Notes: generated from the sequence alone by a model not told the origin. 26,484 nt of DNA from Rickettsiales bacterium (GCA_028282625.1 JANQHP010000034.1:1-26484); one strand, 5' to 3'; positions 7,059 through 14,428 are shown, counted from the stretch's first letter. Numbers and translations are program-made.

Positions 7059-7074
7059 TAAGGAAGTAAGTCTT

Positions 7075-7102
7075 TGGTGACCCCTACGGGATTCGAACCC
7101 GT
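7075..7102. other. Attachment site core (integrated end) in the tRNA-Glu 3' part
   Basis: P4-type integrases usually recombine within the T-arm and 3' end of a tRNA gene, and the integrase here starts about 165 bases away on the expected side. The exact crossover cannot be placed because the second copy lies outside the window. Confidence 0.5.
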
Positions 7103-7149
7103 GTTGCCGCCGTGAAAGGGCGATGTCCTAACCACTAGACGAAGGGGCC
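7075..7149 (-). tRNA. tRNA-Glu (anticodon TTC)
   Basis: A complete cloverleaf on the minus strand: acceptor GGCCCCT with AGGGGTC, D-arm GTCTAGTGGTTAGGAC, anticodon stem TCGCC/GGCGG with loop CTTTCAC (anticodon TTC), T-arm ACGGG TTCGAAT CCCGT, discriminator A and encoded CCA. Its 3' end faces the integrase, so this is the insertion target of the element. The gene is intact, so the element restores the tRNA 3' end after integration. Confidence 0.97.
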
Positions 7150-7166
7150 GCCTAAAAAGCGTGCCG

Positions 7167-7195
7167 CTTTTAGCACGGGCTTTTTCTGAGGTCAA
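7167..7195 (-). promoter_or_regulatory. Probable promoter of tRNA-Glu
   Basis: On the minus strand TTGACC (7195 to 7190) and TAAAAG (7172 to 7167) are 17 bases apart. Transcription would start near 7160, about ten bases before the mature 5' end. An alternative pair is TTGTGT (7229 to 7224) with TATAAA (7206 to 7201), also 17 bases apart. Confidence 0.4.
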
Positions 7196-7370
7196 AGCAT
7201 TTTATAATGCCACCAGCAGCACCACACAAACAGCTAAGCCCAAAAAACCTCCCTATTACACTCTAAAATATCTTGCGCGGCTTACCCAAAACTCATCGGC
7301 TTCAGAAGCACTGCCTTTCATAGATTGAGCCCAAAAGCGCATGCGGTACTAAAAAACCACTATGCTTCTT

Positions 7371-7400
7371 AAAAAACCATGTTGCAGACAGTCGCAACAT
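7371..7400 (-). terminator. Rho-independent terminator of the pterin dehydratase gene
   Basis: On the minus strand ATGTTGC and GCAACAT (7394-7400 and 7379-7385) form a perfect 7-bp stem with an 8-base loop, followed by GG and six T (7376 to 7371). It lies 16 bases past the stop codon of the gene. Confidence 0.8.
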
Positions 7401-7415
7401 ATCTACCAAAATGGA

Positions 7416-7772
7416 TTATACACCCTCTATAGCATCAATACGGGCAGCCACAATAAAGTCGCTTTGATGCAGCCCGCCAATCGCATGCGTATAAAGCATC
7501 ACTTCACAATACCCCCACCCAAATAAGATATCCGGATGATGTCCCTGCTCTTCTGCCACCTCGGCAATTTGCTCTACCAAGGCGTAAGACTCTGCAAAAT
7601 TCTTAAACGTAAACCGACGCACAATCGCCGTACTATCTTCTACCAACTCCCAAAGCGGCACCTGCTTCAGCAATGCACTTGCCTCTTCTGGTGTGAGAGG
7701 GTCCATATCGCCTGAGCAAGGGATGCATTTTTGTGAGGCCAGTTCTGTTTCAGGTGATCTGTGTTGCGTCAT
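7416..7772 (-). CDS. phhB: Pterin-4a-carbinolamine dehydratase
   Basis: 118 residues. The enzyme dehydrates 4a-hydroxytetrahydropterin, recycling the pterin cofactor of aromatic amino acid hydroxylases; in bacteria without such a hydroxylase it is thought to serve other pterin or molybdopterin chemistry. The family signature is complete: GHHPDILFGWGYCEVMLYTH at residues 77-96 holds the paired histidines H78-H79 and the third active-site histidine H96, followed by GGLHQSDFIVAARID. The N-terminal CIPCSG segment is common in proteobacterial members. Length is normal. The start is supported by AGGAC just upstream. It stands alone on the minus strand, with a clear terminator downstream and a divergent lipoprotein gene upstream. 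Confidence 0.93.
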   Translation of the reverse strand: MTQHRSPETELASQKCIPCSGDMDPLTPEEASALLKQVPLWELVEDSTAIVRRFTFKNFAESYALVEQIAEVAEEQGHHPDILFGWGYCEVMLYTHAIGGLHQSDFIVAARIDAIEGV

Positions 7773-7929
7773 AATGTCCTAGCTCGCGTAACCGAAAAAA
7801 GAACCTAACACGCCTCCTTCATAAATACAAATAGCAAGCGCAACATTGCTGCGCCGCAACATGCATTAGCACCGCGCAGAGTGACTTTTTCCTTGAAATA
7901 TGCTATGCTATTAGAAGTGAGGTAATCAT

Positions 7930-8346
7930 ATGAGGATATTATTAGTTAACTTATTTTTAATAAATATGGCGCTGATCGCCAGCGGGTGTAGCAAGGTAGA
8001 ATATGTTGATGCCTATACATTACACCGGCTGGAGTCGCCAGATGATAGGTTACATCACGCCACACTATCAAAGGATTTTGGGGGGCTCGTATGGAAAGAC
8101 CCGGCGCCCACGCACATCAAAAGCTCGATTGCCCCTGCAGAAAAAGCTTCTGATGAAACAAAGCCAGAAGCATCGCCTGTCACCACCCGATTTAAACGCG
8201 AAAAATCCAAATATTTGATGGAAACGGTGCTGTTTGAATCCACAGAAGATAAAACACAACACTACCAGTTAAGGCGTTCCACCCTCCGCTTTGGTGCCGA
8301 TCACAAAACAAGGCGCATTGGGCTGGAATTGCGCTTTAATTACTAA
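7930..8346 (+). CDS. Small lipoprotein of unknown function
   Basis: 138 residues with a lipoprotein signal: a short basic start (MRILL), a hydrophobic segment and the lipobox LIASGC with lipidated C20 expected. The mature part is about 119 residues, polar, with a Pro/Lys/Glu-rich middle and an Arg-rich last third (LRRSTLRFGADHKTRRIGLELRFNY) ending in alternating residues and an aromatic C-terminus, suggesting a beta-strand edge. It should be anchored in the periplasm or outer membrane. GAGGT lies seven bases before the ATG. I recognise no family. It converges with yggS around a hairpin. Confidence 0.7.
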   Translation: MRILLVNLFLINMALIASGCSKVEYVDAYTLHRLESPDDRLHHATLSKDFGGLVWKDPAPTHIKSSIAPAEKASDETKPEASPVTTRFKREKSKYLMETVLFESTEDKTQHYQLRRSTLRFGADHKTRRIGLELRFNY

Positions 8347-8366
8347 ACACCGTTCTTATACGGTGT
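8347..8366. terminator. Hairpin between convergent genes
   Basis: ACACCGT (8347-8353) and ACGGTGT (8360-8366) form a 7-bp stem with a six-base loop, between the lipoprotein stop and the end of yggS, overlapping the yggS stop codon. On the minus strand it is followed by TTTAGTAATT, a weak T-run. It probably ends transcription, mainly from yggS. Confidence 0.5.
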
Positions 8367-9072
8367 GCCGTGCACCAAAAATAGCCCTGCCCACTCTTAC
8401 ATAGCGCGCGCCCATCGCAGCGCCAAGCCGGTAGTCATCGCTCATACCCATGCTGGTTTGCTGCAGCCCAAGCGCATCACATTGTTGCTTTAGCAGCATA
8501 AAATAGGGCCCTGCCACCTGCCCTTTCGCCAAAGAAGGAGGGATACACATCAAGCCTACCACAGGCAGGCCACACTCTTCTGTGCAAAGGCGATAGAACG
8601 CCTCCAAATCAGCAATATCCACACCGGATTTTTGGGCTTCATTACCAATATTGACCTGAATAAAACAGGGGATGTTGCGCGCAGTGCGGCTCATTTCCTC
8701 TGCCAGCGCATAGGCCAATTTAGGCCGATCCAAGCTATGTATCACATCAAAAAGCTGAACAGCCGCACGCACCTTGTTGGTTTGCAGTGGTCCAATCATA
8801 TGCAGCATAAGATCAACATGCTGCTCCTTGGCTGCCTGCCATTTCTTAGCAGCTTCTTGCACACGGTTTTCGCCAAAATGCCGACACCCGCCCTGCTCTA
8901 CCGGTGCGTCCAACAAAGGCTGCATGGCGTCTAGCGCATGCCCTTTGCTTACAGCAATCACTTCTGTATGCGTTTTTTGCTCCGCCAGGCCATAGTGCCT
9001 CCTCGCCTGCTGTACATGGCGCCTAACCTCCCGCAATGCGTCCATAACCCCAGAAGACAAACCCAGCACCAC
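8356..9072 (-). CDS. yggS: YggS/PROSC-family pyridoxal phosphate homeostasis protein
   Basis: 238 residues from the first ATG. The family binds PLP in a single TIM-barrel domain and keeps vitamin B6 and amino-acid pools in balance; it has no established enzymatic turnover. The PLP lysine is in VSKG (K43). Further signatures are HFGENRVQEAAKKW, MIGPLQTNKVR, PCFIQVNIGNE and the C-terminal MGMSDDYRLGAAMGARYVRVGRAIFG, all in the usual order. The start is uncertain: the ATG at 9072 has no Shine-Dalgarno site, and an in-frame ATG at 9045, giving 229 residues, has a GGGG just upstream. The length fits the family either way. A TATAAT box on the minus strand at 9129 to 9124 may belong to its promoter. 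Confidence 0.93.
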   Translation of the reverse strand: MVLGLSSGVMDALREVRRHVQQARRHYGLAEQKTHTEVIAVSKGHALDAMQPLLDAPVEQGGCRHFGENRVQEAAKKWQAAKEQHVDLMLHMIGPLQTNKVRAAVQLFDVIHSLDRPKLAYALAEEMSRTARNIPCFIQVNIGNEAQKSGVDIADLEAFYRLCTEECGLPVVGLMCIPPSLAKGQVAGPYFMLLKQQCDALGLQQTSMGMSDDYRLGAAMGARYVRVGRAIFGARHTV

Positions 9073-9177
9073 ATTTTGTGTTTCAATCGCCCTTAAGCCA
9101 CCACGCTACAAAAGAACGGCAAAATTATACACATAAGATACGCCCAAGCACCAGAACAAAGAAATACGAAAAATACC

Positions 9178-9206
9178 TTGACTGCAAAGTAGCAATTCCT
9201 TAGATT
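9178..9206 (+). promoter_or_regulatory. Promoter of rpsL-rpsG
   Basis: TTGACT (9178-9183) and TAGATT (9201-9206) with a 17-base spacer. The start would be near 9213, leaving an AT-rich leader of about 107 bases before rpsL. A leader of that length leaves room for ribosomal-protein feedback control, but I see no clear structure in it. Confidence 0.6.
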
Positions 9207-9320
9207 GCCCATCCTTATATTTTTAATAAAAATGAAATTGCCACATCAAACATACCAACAAGCACAATGCCTTACATCAAAAGCAGCGTGACCACATCAA
9301 GCAGAACGTAATTACACCCT

Positions 9321-9692
9321 ATGCCTACTATCAACCAACTCGTACGCAAGCGACGTCAAAAGCAAGTCAAGAAAAACAAAGTGCCCGCAATGGAGGCGTG
9401 CCCGCAAAAGCGTGGCGTATGCACACGTGTTTATACCACCACGCCTAAAAAGCCAAACTCCGCCCTGCGTAAAGTCGCACGTATTCGTCTTTCCAATGGT
9501 TACGAAGTAACAGGCTACATTCCAGGTGAAGGCCATAATCTTCAGGAACACTCCATCGTAATGATTCGTGGTGGACGTGTGAAAGACTTGCCTGGTGTGC
9601 GCTACCACATTATCCGCGGCACCCTGGACCTGCGGGGCGTAGAAGAGCGAAAGCAAAACCGCTCCAAATATGGCGCCAAACGTCCAAAATAA
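9321..9692 (+). CDS. rpsL: 30S ribosomal protein S12
   Basis: 123 residues, the standard bacterial length. S12 lies at the decoding centre and controls accuracy of codon reading. The conserved TTTPKKPNSALRKVARIRLS segment (residues 40-59) holds the lysines K43 and K44, and GGRVKDLPGVRYH holds K88; these are the positions where streptomycin-resistance changes occur, and here they have the sensitive, wild-type residues. The usual basic tail KYGAKRPK is present. There is no good Shine-Dalgarno site. It is first in a two-gene unit with rpsG, 35 bases downstream. Confidence 0.98.
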   Translation: MPTINQLVRKRRQKQVKKNKVPAMEACPQKRGVCTRVYTTTPKKPNSALRKVARIRLSNGYEVTGYIPGEGHNLQEHSIVMIRGGRVKDLPGVRYHIIRGTLDLRGVEERKQNRSKYGAKRPK

Positions 9693-9727
9693 CGGCATTA
9701 TACCCAATATATCAGGAGCTTTAACCC

Positions 9728-10198
9728 ATGTCTCGACGTCACGCCGCCCTTAAACGCGAACTACTGCCCGACGCTAAATATAACGACGTCGTGGTGGCCA
9801 AATTCATCAACTATCTCATGATTGGTGGAAAAAAATTCGTGGCAGAACGGATTATGTATTCCGCGCTGGATACTTTGGCCGATAAAACCAAAAACGACCC
9901 GGTGGAAGTCTTTAAGCAGGCGCTAGATAACGTGAAACCCGCCGTAGAAGTACGCTCACGTCGTGTGGGTGGTGCCACCTACCAGGTGCCTGTGGAAGTA
10001 CGCTCCGCACGTGCACTAGCGCTCGCCATCCGCTGGATTATTGGCATGGCACGCAAGCGCCGTGAAAAAACCATGCAGGAACGCTTGGCGGGTGAACTTT
10101 TGGATGCCTACAACAATGCCGGTAGCTCCGTGAAAAAACGCGAAGATACCCATAAGATGGCCGAAGCAAACAAGGCGTTCAGTCACTATCGCTGGTAA
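9728..10198 (+). CDS. rpsG: 30S ribosomal protein S7
   Basis: 156 residues, normal length. S7 starts assembly of the 30S head by binding the 3' domain of 16S rRNA and contacts the E-site tRNA. Recognisable segments are MSRRHAALKRELLPDAKYND at the start, AKFINYLMIGGKKFVAERIMY, VEVRSRRVGGATYQVPVEVR and the end ANKAFSHYRW. AGGAG lies nine bases before the ATG. In most bacteria fusA and tuf follow; here they do not, and a new promoter begins within 60 bases. Confidence 0.98.
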   Translation: MSRRHAALKRELLPDAKYNDVVVAKFINYLMIGGKKFVAERIMYSALDTLADKTKNDPVEVFKQALDNVKPAVEVRSRRVGGATYQVPVEVRSARALALAIRWIIGMARKRREKTMQERLAGELLDAYNNAGSSVKKREDTHKMAEANKAFSHYRW

Positions 10199-10254
10199 GT
10201 CGCGGGTGCATATAGCGACCTATATCCACCGACACACTTTCCACCTCTCTTCTT

Positions 10255-10282
10255 TTGACAAAATCAGGAGAATTTGTATAGT
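10255..10282 (+). promoter_or_regulatory. Strong promoter of the propionyl-CoA carboxylase alpha gene
   Basis: A perfect TTGACA (10255-10260), a 16-base spacer and TATAGT (10277-10282). The start would be near 10289, 23 bases before the ATG, with AGGGTG in the leader as ribosome binding site. Confidence 0.75.
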
Positions 10283-10311
10283 GCAGCGCACTTTCATCGA
10301 TAGGGTGTTGC

Positions 10312-12324
10312 ATGTTCAGTAAAATTCTTATTGCCAATCGTGGCGAGATTGCATTACGCATTATCCGCACCGCCAAAAGGATGGGCATCCGCACCGTTGC
10401 GGTCTATTCCGAAGCAGATACCAACGCGCTGCATGTCGCAGCTGCCGATGAAGCCGTTTATATCGGCCCAAGTCCAGCCGACCAAAGCTACCTTGTGGTA
10501 GAAAATATTTTGGATGCCGTTCGGCAAACCGGCGCAGAAGCCGTCCATCCAGGCTATGGTTTTCTCTCTGAAAACGAGGCGTTTTGTCAGGCACTGCAAA
10601 AAGAAAATGTCACCTTTATCGGTCCAGACCCACAGGCTATCCATGCCATGGGTGATAAAATTGAGGCCAAGCAAGAGGCGCACAAAGCCAAAGTCAATAC
10701 CGTGCCAGGCTACCAGGGCACCATTAAAAACGTGAAAGAAGCAGAAAAAGTAGCCACTAAAATCGGCTTTCCCGTGATGATCAAAGCCGCAGCAGGCGGC
10801 GGTGGCAAAGGCATGCGCATTGTGCACAAAAAGAGTGATGTGGCACAAGCGTTTAACTCCACCACCAATGAGGCCAAAAAAAGCTTTAGCGATAGCCGTA
10901 TTTTTATTGAAAAATTTATCGAAAGCCCACGGCACATCGAAATCCAGATCATGGCTGATAAATACGGCAACGTGGTATGTCTTGGCGAAAGGGAATGCTC
11001 CATTCAACGCCATCACCAAAAAGTCATTGAAGAAGCGCCAAGTCCTTTCTTAGATGAAAAAACCCGCCGAAAAATGTACGAGCAATCCATTTCGCTGGCG
11101 CAGCAGGTGGGCTATCACAGCGCGGGTACGGTCGAATATATCATGGACCAGGAGCGTAATTTTTATTTCCTGGAGATGAACACACGTTTGCAAGTGGAGC
11201 ACCCGGTTACCGAATATGTGACCGGGCTGGATTTGGTAGAGCTGATGATCCGCATTGCGTATGGTGAGCCTCTAAAACTTGAGCAAAAAGATATCAAGCT
11301 TCAAGGTTGGGCAATGGAATCGCGTGTTTATGCAGAAGATCCCTCTCGAGGCTTCCTGCCATCTACAGGGCGCATTACAGAATACAAAGAGCCGGCAGAA
11401 CGACAGAATGTGCGTGTGGATACTGGCGTGTATGCCGGTGGTGAAGTGAGCATGTTTTACGATGCCATGATTGCCAAGCTGATCACCTATGGTCCAGACC
11501 GTGCGACCGCCATCGCTAATATGCAGTCCGCTCTGGGTGAATATGTGATTGAGGGCATTGCACATAATATCAGCTTTTTAGAAGCCTTGATGGCCCATCC
11601 TCGCTTTGCCGAAGGCAATCTTTCCACCCATTTCATTGAAGAAGAATACCCAGAAGGCTTTTCCGGTACAGCACTTGATGAAGGCAGAACGCGTGGCATG
11701 CTGGCCGTAGCACTTTTCATTTACCTAAAAGATGCACAGCGTGCAATTGAGATTAGTGGCCAATCACCCAGGCGAAAGCGTCTGCTCGGCACACGCTGGG
11801 TAGTCAATGTGAATCATACCAATTACTGGGTGAATGTTAGAAACCGCCAGGAAGGTTTTGATATTACCTATGAAGAACAACGCTTTAGCATCCATAGCAA
11901 CTGGGTACTTGGCAGCCGTCATTTTCAGGGCTCCATGGAGAATGGGGAGATTATCAATGCACGCATTGAGTATGTTCCAGGCGGTTATCGCCTGACCCAC
12001 GCCGGTACCACGGCCAAGGTCACGGTGCGCACACCGCGTGTGGCTGAGCTTTCCCAGTATATGCCTGAGCGTAGTGAAGATGAGCAAGACCTCTCTCTTT
12101 TTGCACCCATTTCAGGTAGCGTAGTGGACCTAAAAGTCAAGGAAGGTGAAACGGTCAATGCAGGCCAACCCTTGATGGTGTTAGAAGCCATGAAAATGGA
12201 AAACATGCTCTATGCTGAACGCGACGGCGTGGTGATCAGCATCAAAGTGGAAAAAGGCCAACCGGTACAGGTGAATGACACGCTGATTGAGTTTTGCCCC
12301 GCTTCTGAATCACAAGACGAATAA
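10312..12324 (+). CDS. pccA: Propionyl-CoA carboxylase, biotin-carrying alpha subunit
   Basis: 670 residues. It carboxylates its own biotin with bicarbonate and ATP and hands the carboxyl group to the beta subunit, turning propionyl-CoA into methylmalonyl-CoA. Domains in order: biotin carboxylase N-domain (1-115, KILIANRGEIALRI), ATP-grasp (about 116-320, glycine loop AAAGGGGKGMRIV at 159-171; catalytic FLEMNTRLQVEHPVTE at 286-301), biotin carboxylase C-domain (about 330-450), the BT linker typical of propionyl-CoA carboxylase (about 460-580) and the biotinyl domain (595-662) with the biotin lysine K628 in LEAMKMEN. A 3-methylcrotonyl-CoA carboxylase alpha subunit would look similar; the BT-domain sequence favours propionyl. 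No beta subunit or methylmalonyl-CoA gene is nearby. Confidence 0.92.
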   Translation: MFSKILIANRGEIALRIIRTAKRMGIRTVAVYSEADTNALHVAAADEAVYIGPSPADQSYLVVENILDAVRQTGAEAVHPGYGFLSENEAFCQALQKENVTFIGPDPQAIHAMGDKIEAKQEAHKAKVNTVPGYQGTIKNVKEAEKVATKIGFPVMIKAAAGGGGKGMRIVHKKSDVAQAFNSTTNEAKKSFSDSRIFIEKFIESPRHIEIQIMADKYGNVVCLGERECSIQRHHQKVIEEAPSPFLDEKTRRKMYEQSISLAQQVGYHSAGTVEYIMDQERNFYFLEMNTRLQVEHPVTEYVTGLDLVELMIRIAYGEPLKLEQKDIKLQGWAMESRVYAEDPSRGFLPSTGRITEYKEPAERQNVRVDTGVYAGGEVSMFYDAMIAKLITYGPDRATAIANMQSALGEYVIEGIAHNISFLEALMAHPRFAEGNLSTHFIEEEYPEGFSGTALDEGRTRGMLAVALFIYLKDAQRAIEISGQSPRRKRLLGTRWVVNVNHTNYWVNVRNRQEGFDITYEEQRFSIHSNWVLGSRHFQGSMENGEIINARIEYVPGGYRLTHAGTTAKVTVRTPRVAELSQYMPERSEDEQDLSLFAPISGSVVDLKVKEGETVNAGQPLMVLEAMKMENMLYAERDGVVISIKVEKGQPVQVNDTLIEFCPASESQDE

Positions 12325-12388
12325 ACCATTTGCCTGTGTCATCAAAACGCGTTAGACCTCTATGGGTTTAAGCCTTAGGGAGGAATCT

Positions 12389-12745
12389 ATGGCACAGGAA
12401 TTTGTATTTGATGGCGTTACGCTCACACTTGGCATTGGCCTGGGCGCTGCGGCCAACCAAACGGTGCGCCGCGCCGATATAGACGGGCGCAAGGCAAAGC
12501 TGAAAGATGTAGGCGGTATTGGCATATCGCTCGACCCCTTCCGGTTTGTGCTGGAATGTGACCATGATGGCCCGTGTGAATTGCAGGCGGGCGATACGAT
12601 TGAAGTCCGCGCCAGCAGCATTTTCCTGGTGGATGTAACCACCATAAAATGGAATTTGTGTGGCGGTAAATGCCGCGGTGAAAAAACCGAGTTAGGCTTT
12701 TCACTGGGTCTGGAAATCAAAGGCCTGAAATGGGTGATCGACTGA
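12389..12745 (+). CDS. Unknown 118-residue protein with four cysteines
   Basis: The start at 12389 is fixed by AGGGAGGA six bases upstream; an in-frame ATG at 12362 has no such site. The protein is rich in glycine and beta-forming residues and has no signal or membrane span. Four cysteines come in two pairs, C57-x5-C63 (ECDHDGPC) and C91-x3-C95 (LCGGKC), a pattern that could bind zinc or form disulfides. I recognise no family. It follows pccA by 64 bases with no terminator that I can see, so it may be expressed with it. Confidence 0.7.
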   Translation: MAQEFVFDGVTLTLGIGLGAAANQTVRRADIDGRKAKLKDVGGIGISLDPFRFVLECDHDGPCELQAGDTIEVRASSIFLVDVTTIKWNLCGGKCRGEKTELGFSLGLEIKGLKWVID

Positions 12746-12780
12746 GTATGGGCTTCATTTCCGACCGCTGATTGAACTCA

Positions 12781-12795
12781 CCACTCTCGGAGTGG
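12781..12795 (+). promoter_or_regulatory. Hairpin just before the immunity-like gene
   Basis: CCACTC TCG GAGTGG is a perfect 6-bp stem with a 3-base loop, followed by AAGGAAGAG and the ATG at 12809. There is no T-run, so it is not a usual terminator; it may influence translation of the short leader reading frame. Confidence 0.4.
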
Positions 12796-12808
12796 AAGGA
12801 AGAGAATA

Positions 12809-12856
12809 ATGTTTGCTTTATTGGAAAACGAACCAAAAAACCGATATGAAACCTGA
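12809..12856 (+). CDS. Possible 15-residue leader peptide
   Basis: ATG at 12809 follows AAGGAAGAG at the right distance and encodes MFALLENEPKNRYET before a stop at 12854-12856. The stop lies past the ATG at 12846 of the next gene in another frame, so ribosomes finishing here could restart there. It could instead be the broken 5' end of the downstream gene. Confidence 0.3.
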   Translation: MFALLENEPKNRYET

Positions 12857-13211
12857 AGATGTTATACCAGAATTATTCTCAACATTCCCTGAACTTTCTC
12901 ACTTCCTTGATAAGGATGAAGGTACATATTGTATTTTAGGAGATTTTGGGTTGTATTTACGTGATGGAATTACGGAAAATACTATAGATAATAATGCTTT
13001 GAACAAGGCCTTTGATTTTCTCAATGCGTTGGGAAAATCTGATGACCCGGAAGTACAAAATTTATTAGGCGTGGGAGTATTAGAAATTCTGACGGACAGA
13101 AACAAAACCATTCAGGTTAGCAAGAAAATGTTAAAAGGCCAGGCCTTGGAAATTTTTAATAAAACTATTGCTAGCATAACTTTAGGGGTTCCATTTAATT
13201 CCCCTGACTAA
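12846..13211 (+). CDS. Small immunity-like protein (DUF7674-like), probably acquired
   Basis: 121 residues from the ATG at 12846 (MKPEDVIPELFSTFPELSHF). From memory it resembles the DUF7674 group of small acidic helical proteins found in many bacteria, some near polymorphic toxins: the start ...VIPEL..TFPEL, the central FDFLNALGKSDDPEVQNLL and VGVLEILTD are typical. The role would then be toxin neutralisation, but no toxin gene is near. The gene is strikingly AT-rich next to the GC-rich aminotransferase gene that follows, a sign of transfer. The start has no Shine-Dalgarno site of its own, and translation may depend on the leader frame at 12809. The same frame is open from an ATG at 12813. 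Family placement is tentative. Confidence 0.6.
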   Translation: MKPEDVIPELFSTFPELSHFLDKDEGTYCILGDFGLYLRDGITENTIDNNALNKAFDFLNALGKSDDPEVQNLLGVGVLEILTDRNKTIQVSKKMLKGQALEIFNKTIASITLGVPFNSPD

Positions 13212-13225
13212 GGAGTACAATATCA

Positions 13226-14428
13226 ATGCCATTACTCTCCAACACACTCGCCAAAGTTAAACCCTCCCCCACCATTGCGGTGACGACCAAAGCGCGGGAG
13301 CTGCGCGCAGCGGGTAAGGATGTGATTGGGCTGGGTGCGGGCGAGCCGGATTTTGATACACCCGACCACATCAAACAAGCTGCCATTAAAGCCATTGAAG
13401 CCGGCGACACCAAATATACCGCTGTGGATGGCACCCCGGCGCTGAAAGAGGCCATTTGCGCCAAGTTCAAGGCGGATAATGGGCTGGACTATACCCCTGC
13501 CCAAATCACGGTAGGCACCGGTGGCAAGCAAGTGCTCTATAACGCGCTGATGGCCACGCTCAACCCCGGCGATGAGGTGATTATCCCTTCACCCTACTGG
13601 GTTTCCTACCCAGATATGGTGACACTGGCCGGCGGCACACCGGTGGTGGTGGAAGGCAAGGCCGAGCATGATTTTAAGTTGCAAGCCGAGGATCTGCGCG
13701 CGGCGATTACGCCAAACACCAAATGGATGATTTTCAACAGCCCGTCCAACCCCACCGGCGGGGCCTATACCCACGCAGAACTCAAGGCGCTCACCGACGT
13801 GTTGCTGGAGTTTCCGCAGGTGCACATCATGAGTGACGATATGTATGAGCATATTGTGTATGACGGGTTTGCATTTGTAACGCCCGCGCAGGTGGAGCCG
13901 AAATTATATGACCGCACCCTCACCGTGAATGGCGTTTCCAAAGCCTTTGCGATGACCGGCTGGCGGATCGGATACGCCGCCGGGCCGGAAGCCATCATCA
14001 AAGCCATCGCCAAAATCCAGAGCCAGAGCACCTCCAACCCCTCTTCCATCAGCCAGGCTGCCGCCGTGGCCGCCCTCACCGGGCCAAAGGATTTTCTGGC
14101 CGAGCGTAACGGTGCCTTTAAGCGGCGACGCGATATGGTGGTCGCAAAGCTGAACGCTATTCCTGGCATTAGCTGTAACACACCCGAAGGTGCGTTTTAT
14201 GTGTTCCCAAGCTGCGGCGAGCTGTTTGGCCGCACCACCCCTGAAGGCAAAGTGATAGAAAGCGGCAACGATCTCGCAACCTACCTGCTGGAATCTGCCC
14301 TGGTCGCGGTGGTGCCCGGCATTGCCTTTGGCGCGGAGCCATTCTTCCGCATTTCCTATGCCACGTCGGATGAAAATCTGGAAAACGCACTGGAACGCAT
14401 TGCCACGGCGTGTGCGGCGTTACGCTAA
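13226..14428 (+). CDS. aatA: Aspartate aminotransferase, class Ib
   Basis: 400 residues. It is a PLP enzyme of the cytoplasm that exchanges the amino group between aspartate and 2-oxoglutarate; some class Ib enzymes also accept prephenate. The fold-type I signatures are present: GAGEPDFDTP (37-46), SNPTGG (174-179) for PLP phosphate and ring contacts, the Schiff-base lysine K239 in NGVSKAFAMTGWRIGY, and the substrate-carboxylate arginine R375 in FFRISYATS. Length is normal for the subgroup. AGGAG lies ten bases before the ATG, within the 14-base gap after the AT-rich gene. The coding sequence is among the most GC-rich in the window. Confidence 0.95.
   Translation: MPLLSNTLAKVKPSPTIAVTTKARELRAAGKDVIGLGAGEPDFDTPDHIKQAAIKAIEAGDTKYTAVDGTPALKEAICAKFKADNGLDYTPAQITVGTGGKQVLYNALMATLNPGDEVIIPSPYWVSYPDMVTLAGGTPVVVEGKAEHDFKLQAEDLRAAITPNTKWMIFNSPSNPTGGAYTHAELKALTDVLLEFPQVHIMSDDMYEHIVYDGFAFVTPAQVEPKLYDRTLTVNGVSKAFAMTGWRIGYAAGPEAIIKAIAKIQSQSTSNPSSISQAAAVAALTGPKDFLAERNGAFKRRRDMVVAKLNAIPGISCNTPEGAFYVFPSCGELFGRTTPEGKVIESGNDLATYLLESALVAVVPGIAFGAEPFFRISYATSDENLENALERIATACAALR

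Larger units (their letters stand above)
1..7077. mobile_element. P4-like integrative element, partial (left end outside window)
   Basis: An element joined to the 3' end of tRNA-Glu. It carries a P4-type tyrosine integrase next to the tRNA, an AlpA-like helix-turn-helix protein, a P4-alpha-like primase-helicase, a repeat-rich non-coding block and a DNA methyltransferase. This gene set and order are typical of P4-like satellites and related genomic islands. No capsid, tail, portal, terminase, relaxase or conjugation gene is visible, so it could be a satellite or a self-replicating island that depends on a helper. Its genes are richer in A+T than most host genes and have stronger Shine-Dalgarno sites. 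The tRNA end is clear. I searched the window by eye for a second copy of the tRNA 3' end and found none, so the other end lies to the left. Confidence 0.8.

Noticed and set aside
1..7074. Second copy of the tRNA-Glu 3' end as far attachment site
   Set aside because: I looked for the T-arm and CCA sequence across the element part and found none, so the other end must lie outside the window.
7154..7185. Hairpin with T-runs on both sides just upstream of tRNA-Glu, resembling a bidirectional terminator
   Set aside because: It would lie between the likely promoter and the tRNA and overlaps the -10 region; no gene ends beside it. It may be chance complementarity or end a transcript I cannot see.
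6959..7195. 78-residue frame spanning tRNA-Glu
   Set aside because: It runs through the tRNA and the attachment region, so it cannot be a real gene.
10354..11019. 221-residue open frame antisense to pccA
   Set aside because: It opposes the conserved biotin carboxylase domain and has no ribosome binding site or promoter.
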